Positions 32,380 through 44,874 of a DNA stretch of 64,000 nt are shown in pieces (the first letter of the stretch is position 1; every line of letters starts with the position of its first letter). A model generated the notes under the pieces. The model did not search any database, was not told the DNA's origin, and saw only the letters and a list, made by a program, of their open reading frames with translations. The stretch is taken from positions 62,001-126,000 of the forward strand of contig JAIVFH010000070.1 in the NCBI GenBank assembly GCA_025765595.1, written 5' to 3'. Made by a program: the position numbers and the translations under genes. This stretch comes from Obelidium mucronatum (taxonomy: Eukaryota; Chytridiomycota; Chytridiomycetes; Chytridiales; Chytriomycetaceae).

Positions 32380-33132
32380 CCTCCGAGCCCATCCCAGATC
32401 TATAATTCAACATCCCCCACTGGCCCATGCCCCCGGAAAGAAAGGGTAGGAATAGGCAGGAATAGGCAGGAGTAGTAGTTTGCATACCTGATATAATCAT
32501 TCTCAGTGTCTTTGTCCCTTGTATCTGCGGTCGGAATTTCTCTGAATAAGTCATAGAAAATAGATCAGTAAAACCTAAATGCGTCGGAGGACAATACAAA
32601 ACAAAAGTTTGGAGTAATCACCGTTAAGTGCTTAGATCGCAGTCAATGCCACTGAGAATAGTTGATTTGACTCGAACGATCGGTGGCTATAAACGCGGTT
32701 GCCAATGAAGTGCTCAACTGACAATTATTTAATAACTAGTGAAATAAACTTGATAAATGTGATAAATTTATTCCGATTCGAATCCGAATCCACTCAATAT
32801 TGAATTTCGGACGAAGTGGAAAAGAAAGATCCGAGCGTTGGAATACACTTAATAATACCAACCAGAAGCACAACTGGTAACAGTTTCCATTTAGAGTTAG
32901 AATGCAAGATTCTTTGAACTTCCCAGCGTTCTTCAATCCTGAAAGCCTGCGACTCTTAATTTCAACTCCCTTGTAGAACCGTTTCTTTTGAACAGTGTTG
33001 TTTCCTGTCAACAGATATTTTAAGACAAATGAATCTATTCAAAGATCCAAGGTGCAGGCTAGATCCAGTTTGGTTTTCGTTGTTGGGGTTTGTTGACTCG
33101 TCCAACTCTTGAATTTACGAAAGTCAGTCGAA
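32380..33132. other. Spacer upstream of uL15, no gene seen
   Basis: Short tandem GGAATAGGCAGGA-like duplication near 32450-32470; otherwise nothing recognised. Confidence 0.5.
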
Positions 33133-34056
33133 ATGGTTTGGCCCCACCTCCCCATCCCAACCACATCAACCACCAAGCATCATCGCCAGCCGACACGACC
33201 GAGTGGAGCAGCCAATCGAAGATCATGAGTGCTGCGTAGATGTGGGCTAACATGGCTGCGTTGTGATGGGGTGGCCTATTGGAGTGACGAGATGTCTCAG
33301 CAACCACTCTCTCATCCGATCTGATAAGAACCTGTTCTAACCGGACCTTTCACCATTACAGCCAACCAGATTGCACAAGAACAGAAAGGCCCGTGGTCGT
33401 GAGTATTCAAACCGCTCCAAAACGACGGAATCAAAAACAGTCTGAATGGATCGTAAACGGAGTTGACTGGGATCTACTATACCATCGAAAAAAGTCTGCT
33501 GGAGATTCATACATAACACCTTGTCACGAAAGAGAGAGGAATCTAAAAAAATTTACTTCCCCTCTCCTGTGTAGACGTTTCTGCCGGACACGGTCGTGTT
33601 GGAAAGCACAGAAAGCATCCGGGAGGTCGTGGTCTTGCTGGTGGTCAACACCACCACAGAATCAACATGGACAAGTACCACCCGGGTTACTTTGGTAAAG
33701 TCGGTATGCGTCATTTCCACTACACCAAGAACCAATACCACTGCCCAACTTTGAACGTGGACAAGTTGTGGACCTTGGTGCCAGCTGCTGACAGAGTCGC
33801 TGCCAAGAAGGCCCCAACTGGTGCTGTTCCAGTTATCGACTTGACCCGCAACGTAAGTTTCTTTGGTGTTTTCTACTGGACGTTGTAAACCAAGTTAAAC
33901 ACCTTTTTTTTTTTTGAATCTGTACAGAACGTCACCAAGCTTTTGGGTAAGGGTCGTCTCCCATCTATTCCATTCATCGTCAAGACCCGCTTGATCTCCC
34001 GCAGAGCTGAACTCAAGATTGTCGCCGCTGGTGGAAAGGTTGAGCTCGTCGCTTAA
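33133..34056 (+). CDS. RPL28: Cytosolic ribosomal protein uL15 (RPL27A/Rpl28)
   Basis: Exons at 33362-33398, 33575-33852 and 33928-34056 join in phase to [20 protein letters not shown]... through [20 protein letters not shown] to the end [13 protein letters not shown], a standard eukaryotic uL15 of the 60S subunit. Only the initiator Met is missing from these exons. An ATG directly followed by a GT donor at 33133-33138 would supply it as a three-base coding exon, giving 148 residues, exactly the family size. That first exon is an inference; the rest is firm. Confidence 0.9.
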
Positions 34057-34389
34057 GTTATGAGCTCCTCCTTCCCTAGTAGAGACTGTTGTTGCTTTCT
34101 GTTTTGATGTTCATCGGTTCCCCATTTGTGGGCCAGACCTTTTGATTTTTTATAAATTAAAAGATTACTCAAGCTTCCTACTATTTTTTTTTTTTTTTGG
34201 AATATTTAACTCCCCCAACAGGCAGTCTGAAGCAGAGACTGTTTCTCCTTTTCATTCCCTGCCAGAAGTTTGTCTTGGTACTACTTTCGAGTATCAGAAT
34301 TATATTCCCTATCACTATTTATTCAAGGACATCTACTGCCAAAGAGGAAGAAAAAGAAGGTGTACAAAGCTATAAGAAAAAAGGGTCAT
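34057..34389. other. Convergent spacer between uL15 and the CFAP97-like gene
   Basis: No gene seen. Contains a T-run of about 16 near 34182-34198. Confidence 0.5.
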
Positions 34390-34808
34390 TCAAGTTTCAA
34401 CTGAAGCCATTGGCGAGGATTCCCTTGCCAAAGGACCAACTCCTTCAGCTATAGGTGGCACAGCACTTTGCTTTTTATGGTGGCCACCAGGACCTTTTTG
34501 TCCACCATCAAACGCCGCTTTATCAATATCAGCCACAGCAAGTTTCGGGCGACGGTTCTTTTTTTTGGAGAAGGCAGCAACTTCCTCCCCCGGAAATGCA
34601 GCCATTTCAAGCGCATGCGGGACAGGTTTCCCACCATAACATCCATGCCAATGATGGCGATCGTGTGCGTGTCCCGTTTCTGAACATGTATCTCCTTTTC
34701 CATCAGCGCCTCCTGACGCCATGGTTGCTTGGAGATTTCGCTCTACTTCTTCTTTGATCATCTTAATGTCTTTTTGGTAACCACCATAAAGTTTTTTAGG
34801 ATTGTCCA

Positions 34809-34842
<34 letters not shown>

Positions 34843-35944
34843 TACTCACATTTTTGGGGAAACGATGCCAAGTTTTGCAAATGGTGCAACCGTAAAACAG
34901 ATTCATCTCGTACTTTGACATGATCGTAGTCGGATTTCGAGCATTCGAGTCTTTCAAGAATTGCCTTAAAAAAAAAAAAAAAAAAAAAATGAGAGAGAGA
35001 AGCCAAAAAAAATTTCACGTTTTTTTTTTGGTTATAATACCAAGTTTTCTTGATGAATCCGTTCGTTTTTCTGCTTACGATGGTGTTCATTTCCTCTATT
35101 GAACAATTCCACTCTCGCATCGTGTTCAGCATGGTTTTCAACCAAATGTTCATGTTTTGTAATGTCTGACATTTTTTCAATTAAAATCTTGTTGTTGCGG
35201 CGAATCAGGATCTGGCGTTCTATTTTTTTTTTTTGATGAGTAGAAAAAAAAAAAAAAAACTTTTTGTGGTTCAGACCTTGTTCCATTTGGGCGCGTTTCA
35301 GATTCGTTCGTAAATGGATATACTTTGGTGGTGGTCTATCGTCCACTGACTTTTTGATATTTGCGAGTTTTTTCAAGTGCTTTTCGCGGCTGATATCGTC
35401 CCACCTGTAGTAGTATTTTTTTTTGTTTCAGTGTGAAATACAAACAATTGTCAATTTGAATACTCTACTTTTTTGCTAAAAGCTTATTGGCAACAGGATA
35501 TAGCGTGTGATAATGCTTCCAGTTCCAGGCTTTATCTTCTTTATCTTCCTCCGTCGTTGTCGTCATCGTCGTCGTGACGGGATTGTTTTGTTTCGTTGGA
35601 CCTGAAGTTGTTTTCTTGGCTGCTTGCCCAGATGTTTCGATTTTATTCTTGTTATTGGCTGTTGTTTCTCCCGCATCATTTGTTGCTGCTGCTGTTGCCG
35701 TTGCCGTTGTTTCTTCAGCTTCTTCTGGGACAGGGACAACTTCAATTTCCTTTGTTGCGTGCTTTTTCGAAGCAGCTACAGTCACAGTTGCTCGTGAAGT
35801 TTTCGATGCTCGAGATGCCTTGGAATTCCGCACGGCAGTGTTTCCCCCCTTTTTTTGCGAAACGACAGATTTCTTGGTGTCAGTGGCGTCTTGGTCGTCG
35901 TATGGGACAAAGTCTTCATCGTATTGGGCTTCAGATTCTGTCAT
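34390..35944 (-). CDS. CFAP97/Hemingway-like ciliary protein, with uncertain 3' part
   Basis: Exons 35944-35469, 35404-35277, 35219-35041 and 34964-34850 join in frame. The first 150 residues are low-complexity (Thr, Ala, Lys). Then comes the conserved KIAA1430/Hmw region: WDDISREKHLKKLANIKKSV, DDRPPPKYIHLRTNLKRAQM, ERQILIRRNNKILIEKMSDI, NERIHQENLAILERLE and LASFPQK. Proteins of this family act in cilia and flagella, so the gene suggests a flagellated stage. The last exon is a problem: splicing the canonical GTGAGT at 34849 to the only AG (before 34809) would put a stop four codons on. The open frame 34809-34390 (MDNPKKLYGGYQKDIK...) is therefore either a separate piece or reached in another way. 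Confidence 0.75.
34811..34839. repeat. T-run of 29 bases in an intron
   Basis: Homopolymer in the last intron of the CFAP97-like gene; immediately precedes the disputed exon. Confidence 0.9.
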
Positions 35945-36110
35945 TTTTTTTTTACTTCTCTGTGTGGTGCTACTCTGCCTTTTTTTTTTTTTTTTTTTAG
36001 TTGTTGCCTTTGTTGCCGTTTTCCTCCTTTGTTCTCACAGGGTCATTGATAAAAAAATTTACCAACCCCTTCATACAACTCAACCAAAAATTGAACTAAT
36101 GTATTTTTTT

Positions 36111-37491
36111 TTATTGCTGTAAAGACGCTGCAAAGTCGCCGCTTTCGATCATCTCCTTCACGATATCCAAACCACCAAGCAATTCACCGTTGGCGTACAC
36201 TGTGAAACGAATTAGAAGGAGCACGAAAAAAAAGGAAAAAAAAAAGAAAAGACACATACATTGAGGGTACGTTGGCCAGTTGGAAAATTCCTTCAAGGTC
36301 TGACGAACTTCATCGTCTTCCAAAATGTCAAAATATCCAAACTTGACATTCTGGTCTCGGAGAAGTTGAACAATCTAAATTAAAAAAAAAAAAAAAAAAA
36401 GAAAAAGTCGATACATTTTTATATAACATTGAAGAAAAAGGGTGCAATACCTGTCTCGAAAATCCACAACGAGGAGCGTCTGGGTTTCCTTTCATAAAGA
36501 GCATGACGGGTTCTTGTTTAATCCTGGCATAGGTAGGCGTTAAAAAGAAAATAAATAAAAGAAATGATCCATTCAGTTGATGAAAAACAGAGTACATACA
36601 GCTCCTTCAGTCTGGTGTTGATGTCGTCTTCTGGAGGAGCAAGCTTTTGAAAGTCGCCAGACGCAATCATCTCCTTCAGAATATCAAGGCCTCCAATCAA
36701 CTCCCCATCCACATAGACTGCGGGAATAAAAATAAAAAGAATAGAGTTAGGATGCGTATTATTCTGCATGTCCATGTCAAGTACTCTGTGGGTAGGTTGG
36801 CCAGTTTGAGTATTCCTTGAGGGCAGCACGCACAGTTTCATCGGCCAGAATGTTGAATGATCCGTAGGTTGTTCGTTGCTCGGTAAGCAGCTCGACGACC
36901 TGTCTGGAGAAGCCGCAGCGGGGCTCCTGCGGGGTGCCCTTCATGAACACCATGACCTTGTTCGAGCCGACGAGCGCCTTGAGCCTCGCGTGCAGCTGCT
37001 CGGGCGCCAGGGCCGCAAAGCTCGCCGCGGCGGGGGCGGCGTCGGGCGGCCTGTAGGCGTCAGCGGCCTTGGCGTGTCTGGCGACAGTCTGCGCGAGCAG
37101 CGGCGCATTCGCGCCCTCGAGGCGCTCGAGCACGCGGCCGGCCTGCGAGTGAGTGAGTGAGTGAGTGTCTGTCATCGGTCGATTGGAAACCCACCTGCAT
37201 CACTACGAACGTCGGCACGGCCGCAATCTCGAGGTCCTCAGAGACGTCGGGAAACTCCTCCGCCTCGACACTCACAAACTGCAGCTGCGGGTACTTGTTC
37301 GAGAGCTCGCTGAACACCTGCCCCCCAAACTGTCAGCCGCATTCGCAAACAAAGAGACTCGCCTCATTCATGTCCTTGCACTCCTCTGCCCACACGGCAT
37401 AGAAGTTGGCCACGGAGATGGTGGCTGCGCCGGTGAGCGCTTTGAACTGTTCGTCAGAGGCAATCGAGGCAACATTGGACTTGGAAGCCAT
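36111..37491 (-). CDS. GLRX3: Monothiol glutaredoxin of GLRX3/Grx3 type (Trx-Grx-Grx)
   Basis: Cytosolic/nuclear [2Fe-2S]-binding protein in iron trafficking. About six exons. Residues 1-85 are a thioredoxin-like domain in which the active-site CGPC is replaced by AEEC ([14 protein letters not shown]), as is usual for the non-catalytic Trx domain of the family. Two glutaredoxin domains follow: [20 protein letters not shown] ... [20 protein letters not shown] and [20 protein letters not shown] ... [20 protein letters not shown]. Both keep the CGFS cluster-binding Cys and the WPTYPQ and GG-D glutathione contacts. Having two Grx domains resembles animal GLRX3 (PICOT); yeast Grx3/4 have one. The part around 36880-37160 is GC-rich. 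The start at 37491 gives MASKSNVAS. Confidence 0.93.
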
Positions 37492-37928
37492 TTTGGGATT
37501 GGAAATCTTTGCAAATCTTTGTTCAAAAGAAGATCTACGCGAAAAACAGAAAGAGGACCTCCTTTCCCCTCATCTCATATTCCCCTGATATTCCCCTCCC
37601 AGCTTCCAGACAGCTGCGCCAGAATACTCAAGAACGCGTACACGACCTCTCTCTCTCTCTCTCTCTCGCTGTTGGACCCCTGCCAAGTGGACTCCTGAGC
37701 GAACTCCACTGTCACACACCCACCAAACAGAAAATCTCTTGCGTCCGCCCGGTCCTAAATCTTTAAACCTCTCAATCATCAATCACACCCGTCTACAACA
37801 AAACCCACCAGGTATTTCATTGTTGTTGACGCGATTTAAAAAAAAAAAAAAAATGACGAAACTAATACCAACCTAAAAACTATAACTTCCTTGGAACAAA
37901 AAAAAAAAAAAAAAAGTAGCAATATCAC
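37492..37928. promoter_or_regulatory. Divergent intergenic region between GLRX3 and the HMG-box gene
   Basis: 437 bases without a gene. Holds a CT dinucleotide repeat at about 37647-37668 and A-runs near 37840 and 37900. Promoters of both neighbours must lie here; no specific box was identified. Confidence 0.5.
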
Positions 37929-39080
37929 ATGTTTTCATTGTTTCAAGAAGAATCTGTCGAAACCCCTGAGGGAGGAAACATGGCCCAAATGAGTCACAAC
38001 GCGTTCCAGTCTGACCTGTACAACCCTGTCGGCAACCAAACTGTTGGAAACGAGACAGATCAAGTTTTTTTCGACTGGCAAGGCTCATTATGTGACGAAG
38101 ATGGACACCCGTATTCATCAATAGGCTCGCAGGGAAACAGCATGGTTGTGGATGACGCTTTTTTGGCCTCTCTCAATGAGGGTTTTGGCAACTACTTTGC
38201 ACAGACTGGAATGTCAGAAAACGCGTTTGAGATGGAATCGGCTTTGGAACAGATGAATCCCCAGTTCATGCGGGTGCCAGAAAATGCCGATTCAGCAAGA
38301 TTAAATGCCGCCACTGATAATCATTTAATGATTTCAATGGCTGACGTACTTCCACAAGGTAAAGCGGGACTCAAAAAAGCAAAATCGGCGCAAGTTGCAA
38401 AGCCAAGAGAAAAGAAGGTCATCAAAGAAAAGGGAGGAATAACAAAATCGTCTAAAAAGCCGACAGCTTCAAAGAATGTTTCTTTGCCAAATAACTACAT
38501 GTCGCTTTTGGCTAGTGCAGCTGACCCTGGACCCACGGTGGTGCCTTCGTTGGCGATTCCACATGAAACGTCAGCTATTCCAACACCAACGAATTGCGCT
38601 CAAACCCCGATTAATACCGACTCTGATGCCTTGGACATGATAAAATGCGAATCCTCTGAAAGTCTTCAATTCGACTTTGGCGATGAACACCCTTGCAGCA
38701 ATGCTGCTCAACAACTGGACGATGGCGGCGAATTAGAGCTTCCAGCACCCATCGATGTACAACAAGCAGTCTTTGACGATTTTGCAAATCCTTCTGACTG
38801 TGTTTCGGATATAAACGACACCAAACATGTACACAACCAATACCTGACTCAGCAGATACCCATGTTTGTGCAGCAACATCACCATCAGCAACAACAACAG
38901 CACCAACAACAACAGCAGCAGCAACAACAACAACATTTTAATAATTCTGTAATTATGATGCACCCACAACTTCAGCATTCTCAATCTATTCAGCTATCGC
39001 TATCTGGTTCACAACAACAACAACAAGAACAACAACAACTACAACAACAACAAATACATCAACAACAACAACAACAACAA

Positions 39081-39127
<47 letters not shown>

Positions 39128-39144
39128 ACAGCAACAACAACAGC

Positions 39145-39188
<44 letters not shown>

Positions 39189-40076
39189 CTACAACAACAA
39201 CAACAGCAACAACACCACCAACAACAACCAAACCAAGCTGGAAACCGACACAAACGCGAAAAGCCCGCATCCCACACCCCACGACCACCCAACTCCTTCA
39301 TAATCTACCGCAAAGAAAAACACGCCGAACTAATGTCCCAATCCAGCGGAACAGCAACACTCAACAACAATGTAATCTCAAAAATTGTTGGTACAATGTG
39401 GAAACAGGAACCTCCTGAAGTGAAGGCAATGTATGCTGCTAAAGCACAAGAAGAAAAGCGAGTGCACATGTTGAAGCATCCGGATTACAAATACAGACCC
39501 AAAAAATGTCCCCCGAAACAAGGAGGTGGCGGTGGCGCGGGCGGCGGTGGTACCGCTGGTGGTACCGGTGGTGGTAAACCAGGTCTCGCAACAATGGTAC
39601 CAGCGAATTCCGCTGCTGCTGGTTCCGCTCCTAGATATGTTCAAATCGGTGGTGGCGGCAGCGGCGGCTCACAACAACAACAGAATCAGCAACAAAACAT
39701 GCAAATCGTTGGAGGATCCATGTTGGCAGCCCCACCAACAGCAATGCCAGGTCGACCCAGAAGCTCTTCAACCGTTATTGGTGGGATGGGAATGTCCTTG
39801 CCCACCACACTAGAAGAGTTTCAATACTGCCCACAAAATATGATGCCACAAGAGTTTTTCTCAATGCAGGCCGCGGCGCAGGGTATTTACCAGCAACAAC
39901 AACAGGACTATTCGCCCTTTGATCAGCAGCATCAGTGGGGGGTTGAAGGAACGGATGCAACCTTTGGAATGCCAATGTATTGGACAACGGCGACACAGCT
40001 TCAACAGCAGGCTTCATCGCCTGCAAGTAATCCAAAGTATCAGCAAACGAATACAAGATACTATGATGAACAGTGA
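37929..40076 (+). CDS. HMG-box transcription factor with very long polyQ tract
   Basis: A single exon of 715 codons. Residues 1-315 are acidic and disordered. A glutamine-rich tract encoded by mixed CAA/CAG covers about residues 315-435. The HMG box lies at about 440-530: RPPNSFIIYRKEKHAELMSQ ... VISKIVGTMWKQEPPEVKAM ... HPDYKYRPKK. This is the sequence-specific MATA_HMG type found in fungal mating-type, Rox1- and Ste11-like regulators. Gly-rich and Q-rich tails follow. Acidic and Q-rich parts suggest an activator. Whether it is a mating-type gene cannot be decided from the domain alone. A 25-base C-run follows the gene. Confidence 0.9.
38877..39233 (+). repeat. CAA/CAG repeat coding for polyglutamine
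   Basis: Nearly uninterrupted CAA/CAG codons with a few His, Leu and Glu codons, within the HMG-box gene. The mix of two Gln codons limits slippage and argues for selection on the protein. Confidence 0.95.
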
Positions 40077-40129
40077 AAAGAAAATTTTTTTGCCAAGAGA
40101 CTTTTTTTTTTTTTTGTTTGTTGGTTGAA

Positions 40130-40154
40130 CCCCCCCCCCCCCCCCCCCCCCCCC
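40130..40154. repeat. Run of 25 C
   Basis: Homopolymer of 25 consecutive C about 50 bases after the HMG-box stop codon, in its likely 3'UTR. The longest C/G homopolymer in the window. Confidence 0.9.
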
Positions 40155-40294
40155 TGTTTTCTTCTTCTAACTTTCACTCCCTTTTTTCGTTTTCGTTATA
40201 AAGTAGTGGGAAGGTATACAATAGATATTTAATTAACTTTACTATTAGTCTTGGAGCAAAGTACTACGAAGAAAAACACAGTTTTCTTTATTTT

Positions 40295-43200
40295 TTATTT
40301 TTTACTAGGAGAACTAGAATTTGGCGTCGTAGTTGCGCCCGTTCCAGAAGATGCCGCCACCGCCGCCACCCCCGCCGCCGCAGTTGTCTGGTTGCTCCCA
40401 AAAATGCCAAACATTGAACTACCCCCAAACAACGACCTCTGACTCATTCCAGCCATTTGTGCAGTATTCGCAGCTGCACCCACAAGACCAACAACTCCAC
40501 TCAACACGCTCCCACTAATGGAATAGGATGTGTTGTTTGTATTTTCTTTTCCATGTGAGTTGGCGATAGAGTTTGCAGAAATCTTGATTTTCGAACGATG
40601 ACTGCGTCGAGGTTGTTGTGTGTTGTTGTTGTTTTGGGATGGACGGAAGACATCAAGTTGGCTTCCACTTGAGCGGGCAGAGAAGGTGCCTTGAGTTGAA
40701 GAAAGCAAAAATAACCGTTGTTAATTTTCTTGTCAAAAAAATCAGAGTTGACAAAGAATTTACCTCGTGCACGAGAAACAGCTGGAAGCGTCGCTCCCGG
40801 CAACGACGTCAATAACATTGTGAATCTAGGGGGTTGATTGGCCATAGCAATGACATTATGCACTTCCTGAACTGACAAAGTCTTTTTCCTAAATAAAAAA
40901 GACACACAAAGTTAGTTAGCGTTTGAACAAAAAAAACAAAAAAACAACAACAACAAGTTGAAGAGACGGAAAAAAAAGCAAGCTTTTACATACAATTCAG
41001 TTGGTTTCGGATTTAATGCCAACAAGGCACCCAACAAAACAGATGTCCGGTAATAGCATCGATCTACATTCGCCATATGATGACTCGATGCAACAGCCAA
41101 ATCAATTGGATCAATCTTTTGAAATAAAGAAGAGACAAAGAATTAATGAGTTGAGGAACCCAGAAAAAAAAAACGGTCCACATACCAAAGACCGAATAAG
41201 CGCCAACACAGACAAAACGGGAACCTTGGTATCCTTTCCAATATCCGACGCAGCATTGCTGTTGGAGGAAGAAGACAGGTGATCTCCATCATACACCCAA
41301 CATCCATCAACAACTTTAATCAAAAAGTCATAATCAAAAAGGATTTGAAGGTATGATTTGTCGGAAGGGTTCGGAATACTTGGAAGGACCTTGTCCAAAA
41401 AGTTTTGATACACTTTCACGATTCGATGCGCTAGTTCATGCATAAGGACCTTCAGGCATGGCTGGAAGGGAGGGGGGGATTTGGTTAGTGCAACCTAATG
41501 ATTAGTTTCAAAAGAGCGTTTTTTTTATACCTTTTCCAAAATGAAGCCATTCAACCGATTTAATTCAGACGACACCAGAAACAAGCTTTGAACAATAAAA
41601 GACGATGCATGAACAGGAAGTTTGATCATGTCTTCGGGAGCTTCAGTCTGAGCACTAATGGAAACGGCTGGAAAAAAAAAACAAAAAAGAAAGAAGGGAT
41701 ATCAATGTTTTGAAAAGGAGTGAGTGATTGAGTTAAAAAAAAAAAAAAGAATAAACAAAAAAAAAACTCACATTCCCAAACTCCTAAAAACTTGGTTCCA
41801 TTCTTCCAATCTTCCGCCGCCAATCCAGCCGCCATATTCGATTCAAATTGATCACATGTGGCAATAATCCACGTTTTCATTGCTGTCAAATGCACATCCA
41901 TCAAAGATGACTGAGTTGCGTCCAAACCAGTTGGTGCTATCAAAGTGTGTGTGCGTATTTAGAGAAAACGTGGGGGGTTAAATTCGGAAGAAATAAATTA
42001 TTTACCAGCATCCTTAGTTTTAATACTCCTCTGCTTCAATCTTGCAACAATGGAAGAAGTAGTGTTGTTGTTACTTAAATGGCTTTCATCCCGCAAAACC
42101 GGAATTCCAAGAATTCGAATCTTAATTGCTAGTGCTTTTGCAACCCGCGCAATGAAAACAGTTTGTGCAATAGCCGCTGCAAAATAATTTGTTTCAACTA
42201 AAGGAAAACAACTACAACCAAACAAGAGTTGAAAAATAAAATAAAAACAGCCACACTTACTTGGACCTTCTAGTTTAGCTACATCTGCCAATAAAACAAG
42301 CAAGCTCTTTTCGTACTGAGAAATGGCTTTCAAATAATGGTCCTGGAAGAAGGATACAAACGATTCGATATCCCTGTAAAAAAAAACCATCAGTCTTTTG
42401 ATAAAAGGGGAGCAAAAAACTTAAAATACAATCATATATAAAAAGCAACCCCCATACCGTTCCACATGAACTTCCTCATTATCAGCCAAAACTCTTGTTT
42501 GAGACGCAGTACTACCCCGGCGTTTCTTGTCCATTGAATAATTTGGAGTCACCAGTGGAATAACATCAGCCTTCATTTCTTCAAGTCCCCTTTCAAATGA
42601 ATCCGTAATGCTGCCCAAAGAAGAAGTTTGAACTCGACACAAGAGTTCTGGAACGGCATCTGATTTCCGAATACCCGTCTTGTTGTTGCCACTGTTTGGC
42701 GCTGTCCAAATATAATCAGCCACAGAAGAATCTATACGTCAAACGAAAAAAGAAAGCAAGATGAGAATGACGGAATTTAGAGTAACAAATGAAAAATCAC
42801 ACCTTCTGAATTCAAAGTGGTGCAAGATTTGACTAGTGGAGCCAGCACAGTTTGAACCTGGTTGACTAATCCGCCAAACGAACTTTCAATCAACCTCAGC
42901 GACAACTCCTTGAAAACGCTTCTGTAAACCTCCTCCCATAGAGATACTTTACGATCCAACAAATGTGCGCATGCAGCCCCCCAGTCTTCATTTCCACCAC
43001 TGGTAGTAGTCGTGGAATCAGCTCGTTCAAATTCCGAAAGGGACTTTAGCAAAGTTTCACGAATCGTTGCTAGTTGCGATCCGACGCTGACGTGGCTCAA
43101 CACATTGAAAACACCAATCTTGACTTCATTGGTAACATCCAGCAACCAGGCATCCAGCAATGTTCTTATCGCGTCCTTGCTGATGGCAGTTTTATCGGAA

Positions 43201-44650
43201 ACAAATAGAGGGACATGGTTTTGAATCACGATGGGCAAATGCCTGAATACAACATGCATATTTGTTTTCTCAGAGTACAAATGATACATTGAATTTATGG
43301 GAATTGCCCCAGAATCCGAGGGAGTTGGTGTTTTGCAGATGGAAGCAATCGTGGATTCCAATAGAGACTGTTGCTGTTGTTCCAACGGAGAGAAAATAAT
43401 GGCCACTTGAAACAAGGTTATTTGAAGAACGTTTGTCAGCCGTGTTAGTAAATCCGAGATTGAGGTGGAGGATTTAGTTGAAGAATAAGCTTTCAGGGTT
43501 TCCGACATTGCCAATTTGCGGTGAGCCAAAAATGCTCCAAGTACGTGTTTCGAGCTGATTCGTTCAAGAAGCATAATGGCACAAAGTGAATCGGTAACAT
43601 TCTGGATGGCGTGCAAAAGTTGCTTTAAGTAATTCGAATGACAGGGCTGGGAGCATCGTCTTTATGCGAAACATTTTGCCAAAGGCGGAATTGGTGATGA
43701 CGCTTTAAATGACAGGAATCTCGCCTTCGGCAATCGATGGGCAGCGAAGGTTATCATACCTGACTGGAAATCGATGTGCTTTTTATGTATTCCCTAGATT
43801 TATCCAGAATTTTTGATTCAAACTGTTTGATAGAGTCCCATTGGCGTTGAACGATCGGGAACGATAGCTATTGAAGTAGATTGAATATTTGACAAGGAAA
43901 AAAAGCAAATACAGCGATTAGTACTAACGGGAATGTTTGACGAGGCCGTGGAGTCTTCGGCGCGTTGCAGGTTTCTGTGTATCGAATGGGCGGCTTGCCA
44001 CAGCCTGCTTGCGCGCAGAAACAGGTTAGTCTCGAGGCAGTGCCAGATCTGCTCTGGCGTGTCGACGAGCAGCTTGATCTGCACTGCCACGGGGTACGCA
44101 GCGGCCTGGTCGCGTTCTTTGCGGAAGACAAAAAATAAATGAAAAAAGAATAAAACAAGAATAAAACAACAAAAACCAACCGCGCCTGTCGCCGCTTCCC
44201 TTCGCCAGCGCCGCCTCCGCCGCGGCCTTTGCGCGCGCTTCGTCCGCCGAGCAGCCGCGCGCGAGGCCCGCCAGCAGGCTCTGCAGCTCGAGCGACGCCG
44301 TCTGCATTTGCGCAACGCTGTCCGCCGCGTCGATCAGGTCGCGGTAGCGGTCGCTGTGAAGACGATGTTAAAATAAAATAAAATAAAATAAAATTAAACA
44401 GACAGGTCACACACCCAACCATCATGCGCAGATCCTTCTTCTTCTGCTCAATGTCGGCTCTGGTTTGTTTTGGTCGATTCGCCAATTCGTTAATTCGTTA
44501 ATTGGTTGGTTGGTTGGTTGGTTGGAGCATGCAGTGAGTAAACGCAACAAACAACAACGGCAACCAAAGAGCTAACCCCATTTTGGATTCGAGCACTCGT
44601 ACATCCGCCACAGATCGGGTTTCAAACAGGCGGTCGGCATCTTTAACCAT
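40295..44650 (-). CDS. COG1: Conserved oligomeric Golgi complex subunit 1 (COG1)
   Basis: Tether subunit for retrograde intra-Golgi vesicles. Many exons. The N-terminus, MVKDADRLFETRSVADVRVL, continues as RADIEQKKKDLRMMVG and RYRDLIDAADSVAQMQTASL, the Vps51/COG1 signature, followed by KLLVDTPEQIWHCLETNLFL with the usual 'L..LPE.IW..L....FL.AA.L' pattern. A long helical body follows (for example 43616-42780) and the end is a low-complexity Ser/Thr/Ala tail ending near SGTGATTTPNSSSPSKK. The first exons (43930-44340) are markedly GC-rich. The intron near 43650-43800 contains GCCTTCGGC-type GC palindrome debris. Exon edges in the middle were not all resolved. Confidence 0.85.
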
Positions 44651-44874
44651 TTCGCCAGAAATTGGAGATGGATTTATTATTTCTCAAAATAAATATTTAT
44701 TATGTTAAGCATATTATTTTTTTAAAAATGAGCTTTATTTTAATACAGTTTATTGGGAACTTCACACTAACCGGGTCAATGTCGAGTGTATGCGAGTGGG
44801 AGGAGTTAAAAGAAGGGAAAAGGATTCGGGGATTCTAAAAATAATAGCTTGCTTTCTTCCAAACTACAGTTGCA

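Noticed and set aside
36876..37160. Plus-strand frame of 94 codons in GC-rich DNA
   Set aside because: GC-rich DNA has few stops; it is antisense to the GLRX3 exon with clear CGFS motif.
38986..39301. Long minus-strand frames of poly-Val and poly-Cys
   Set aside because: They are antisense readings of the CAA/CAG tract in the HMG-box gene and have no independent coding signal.
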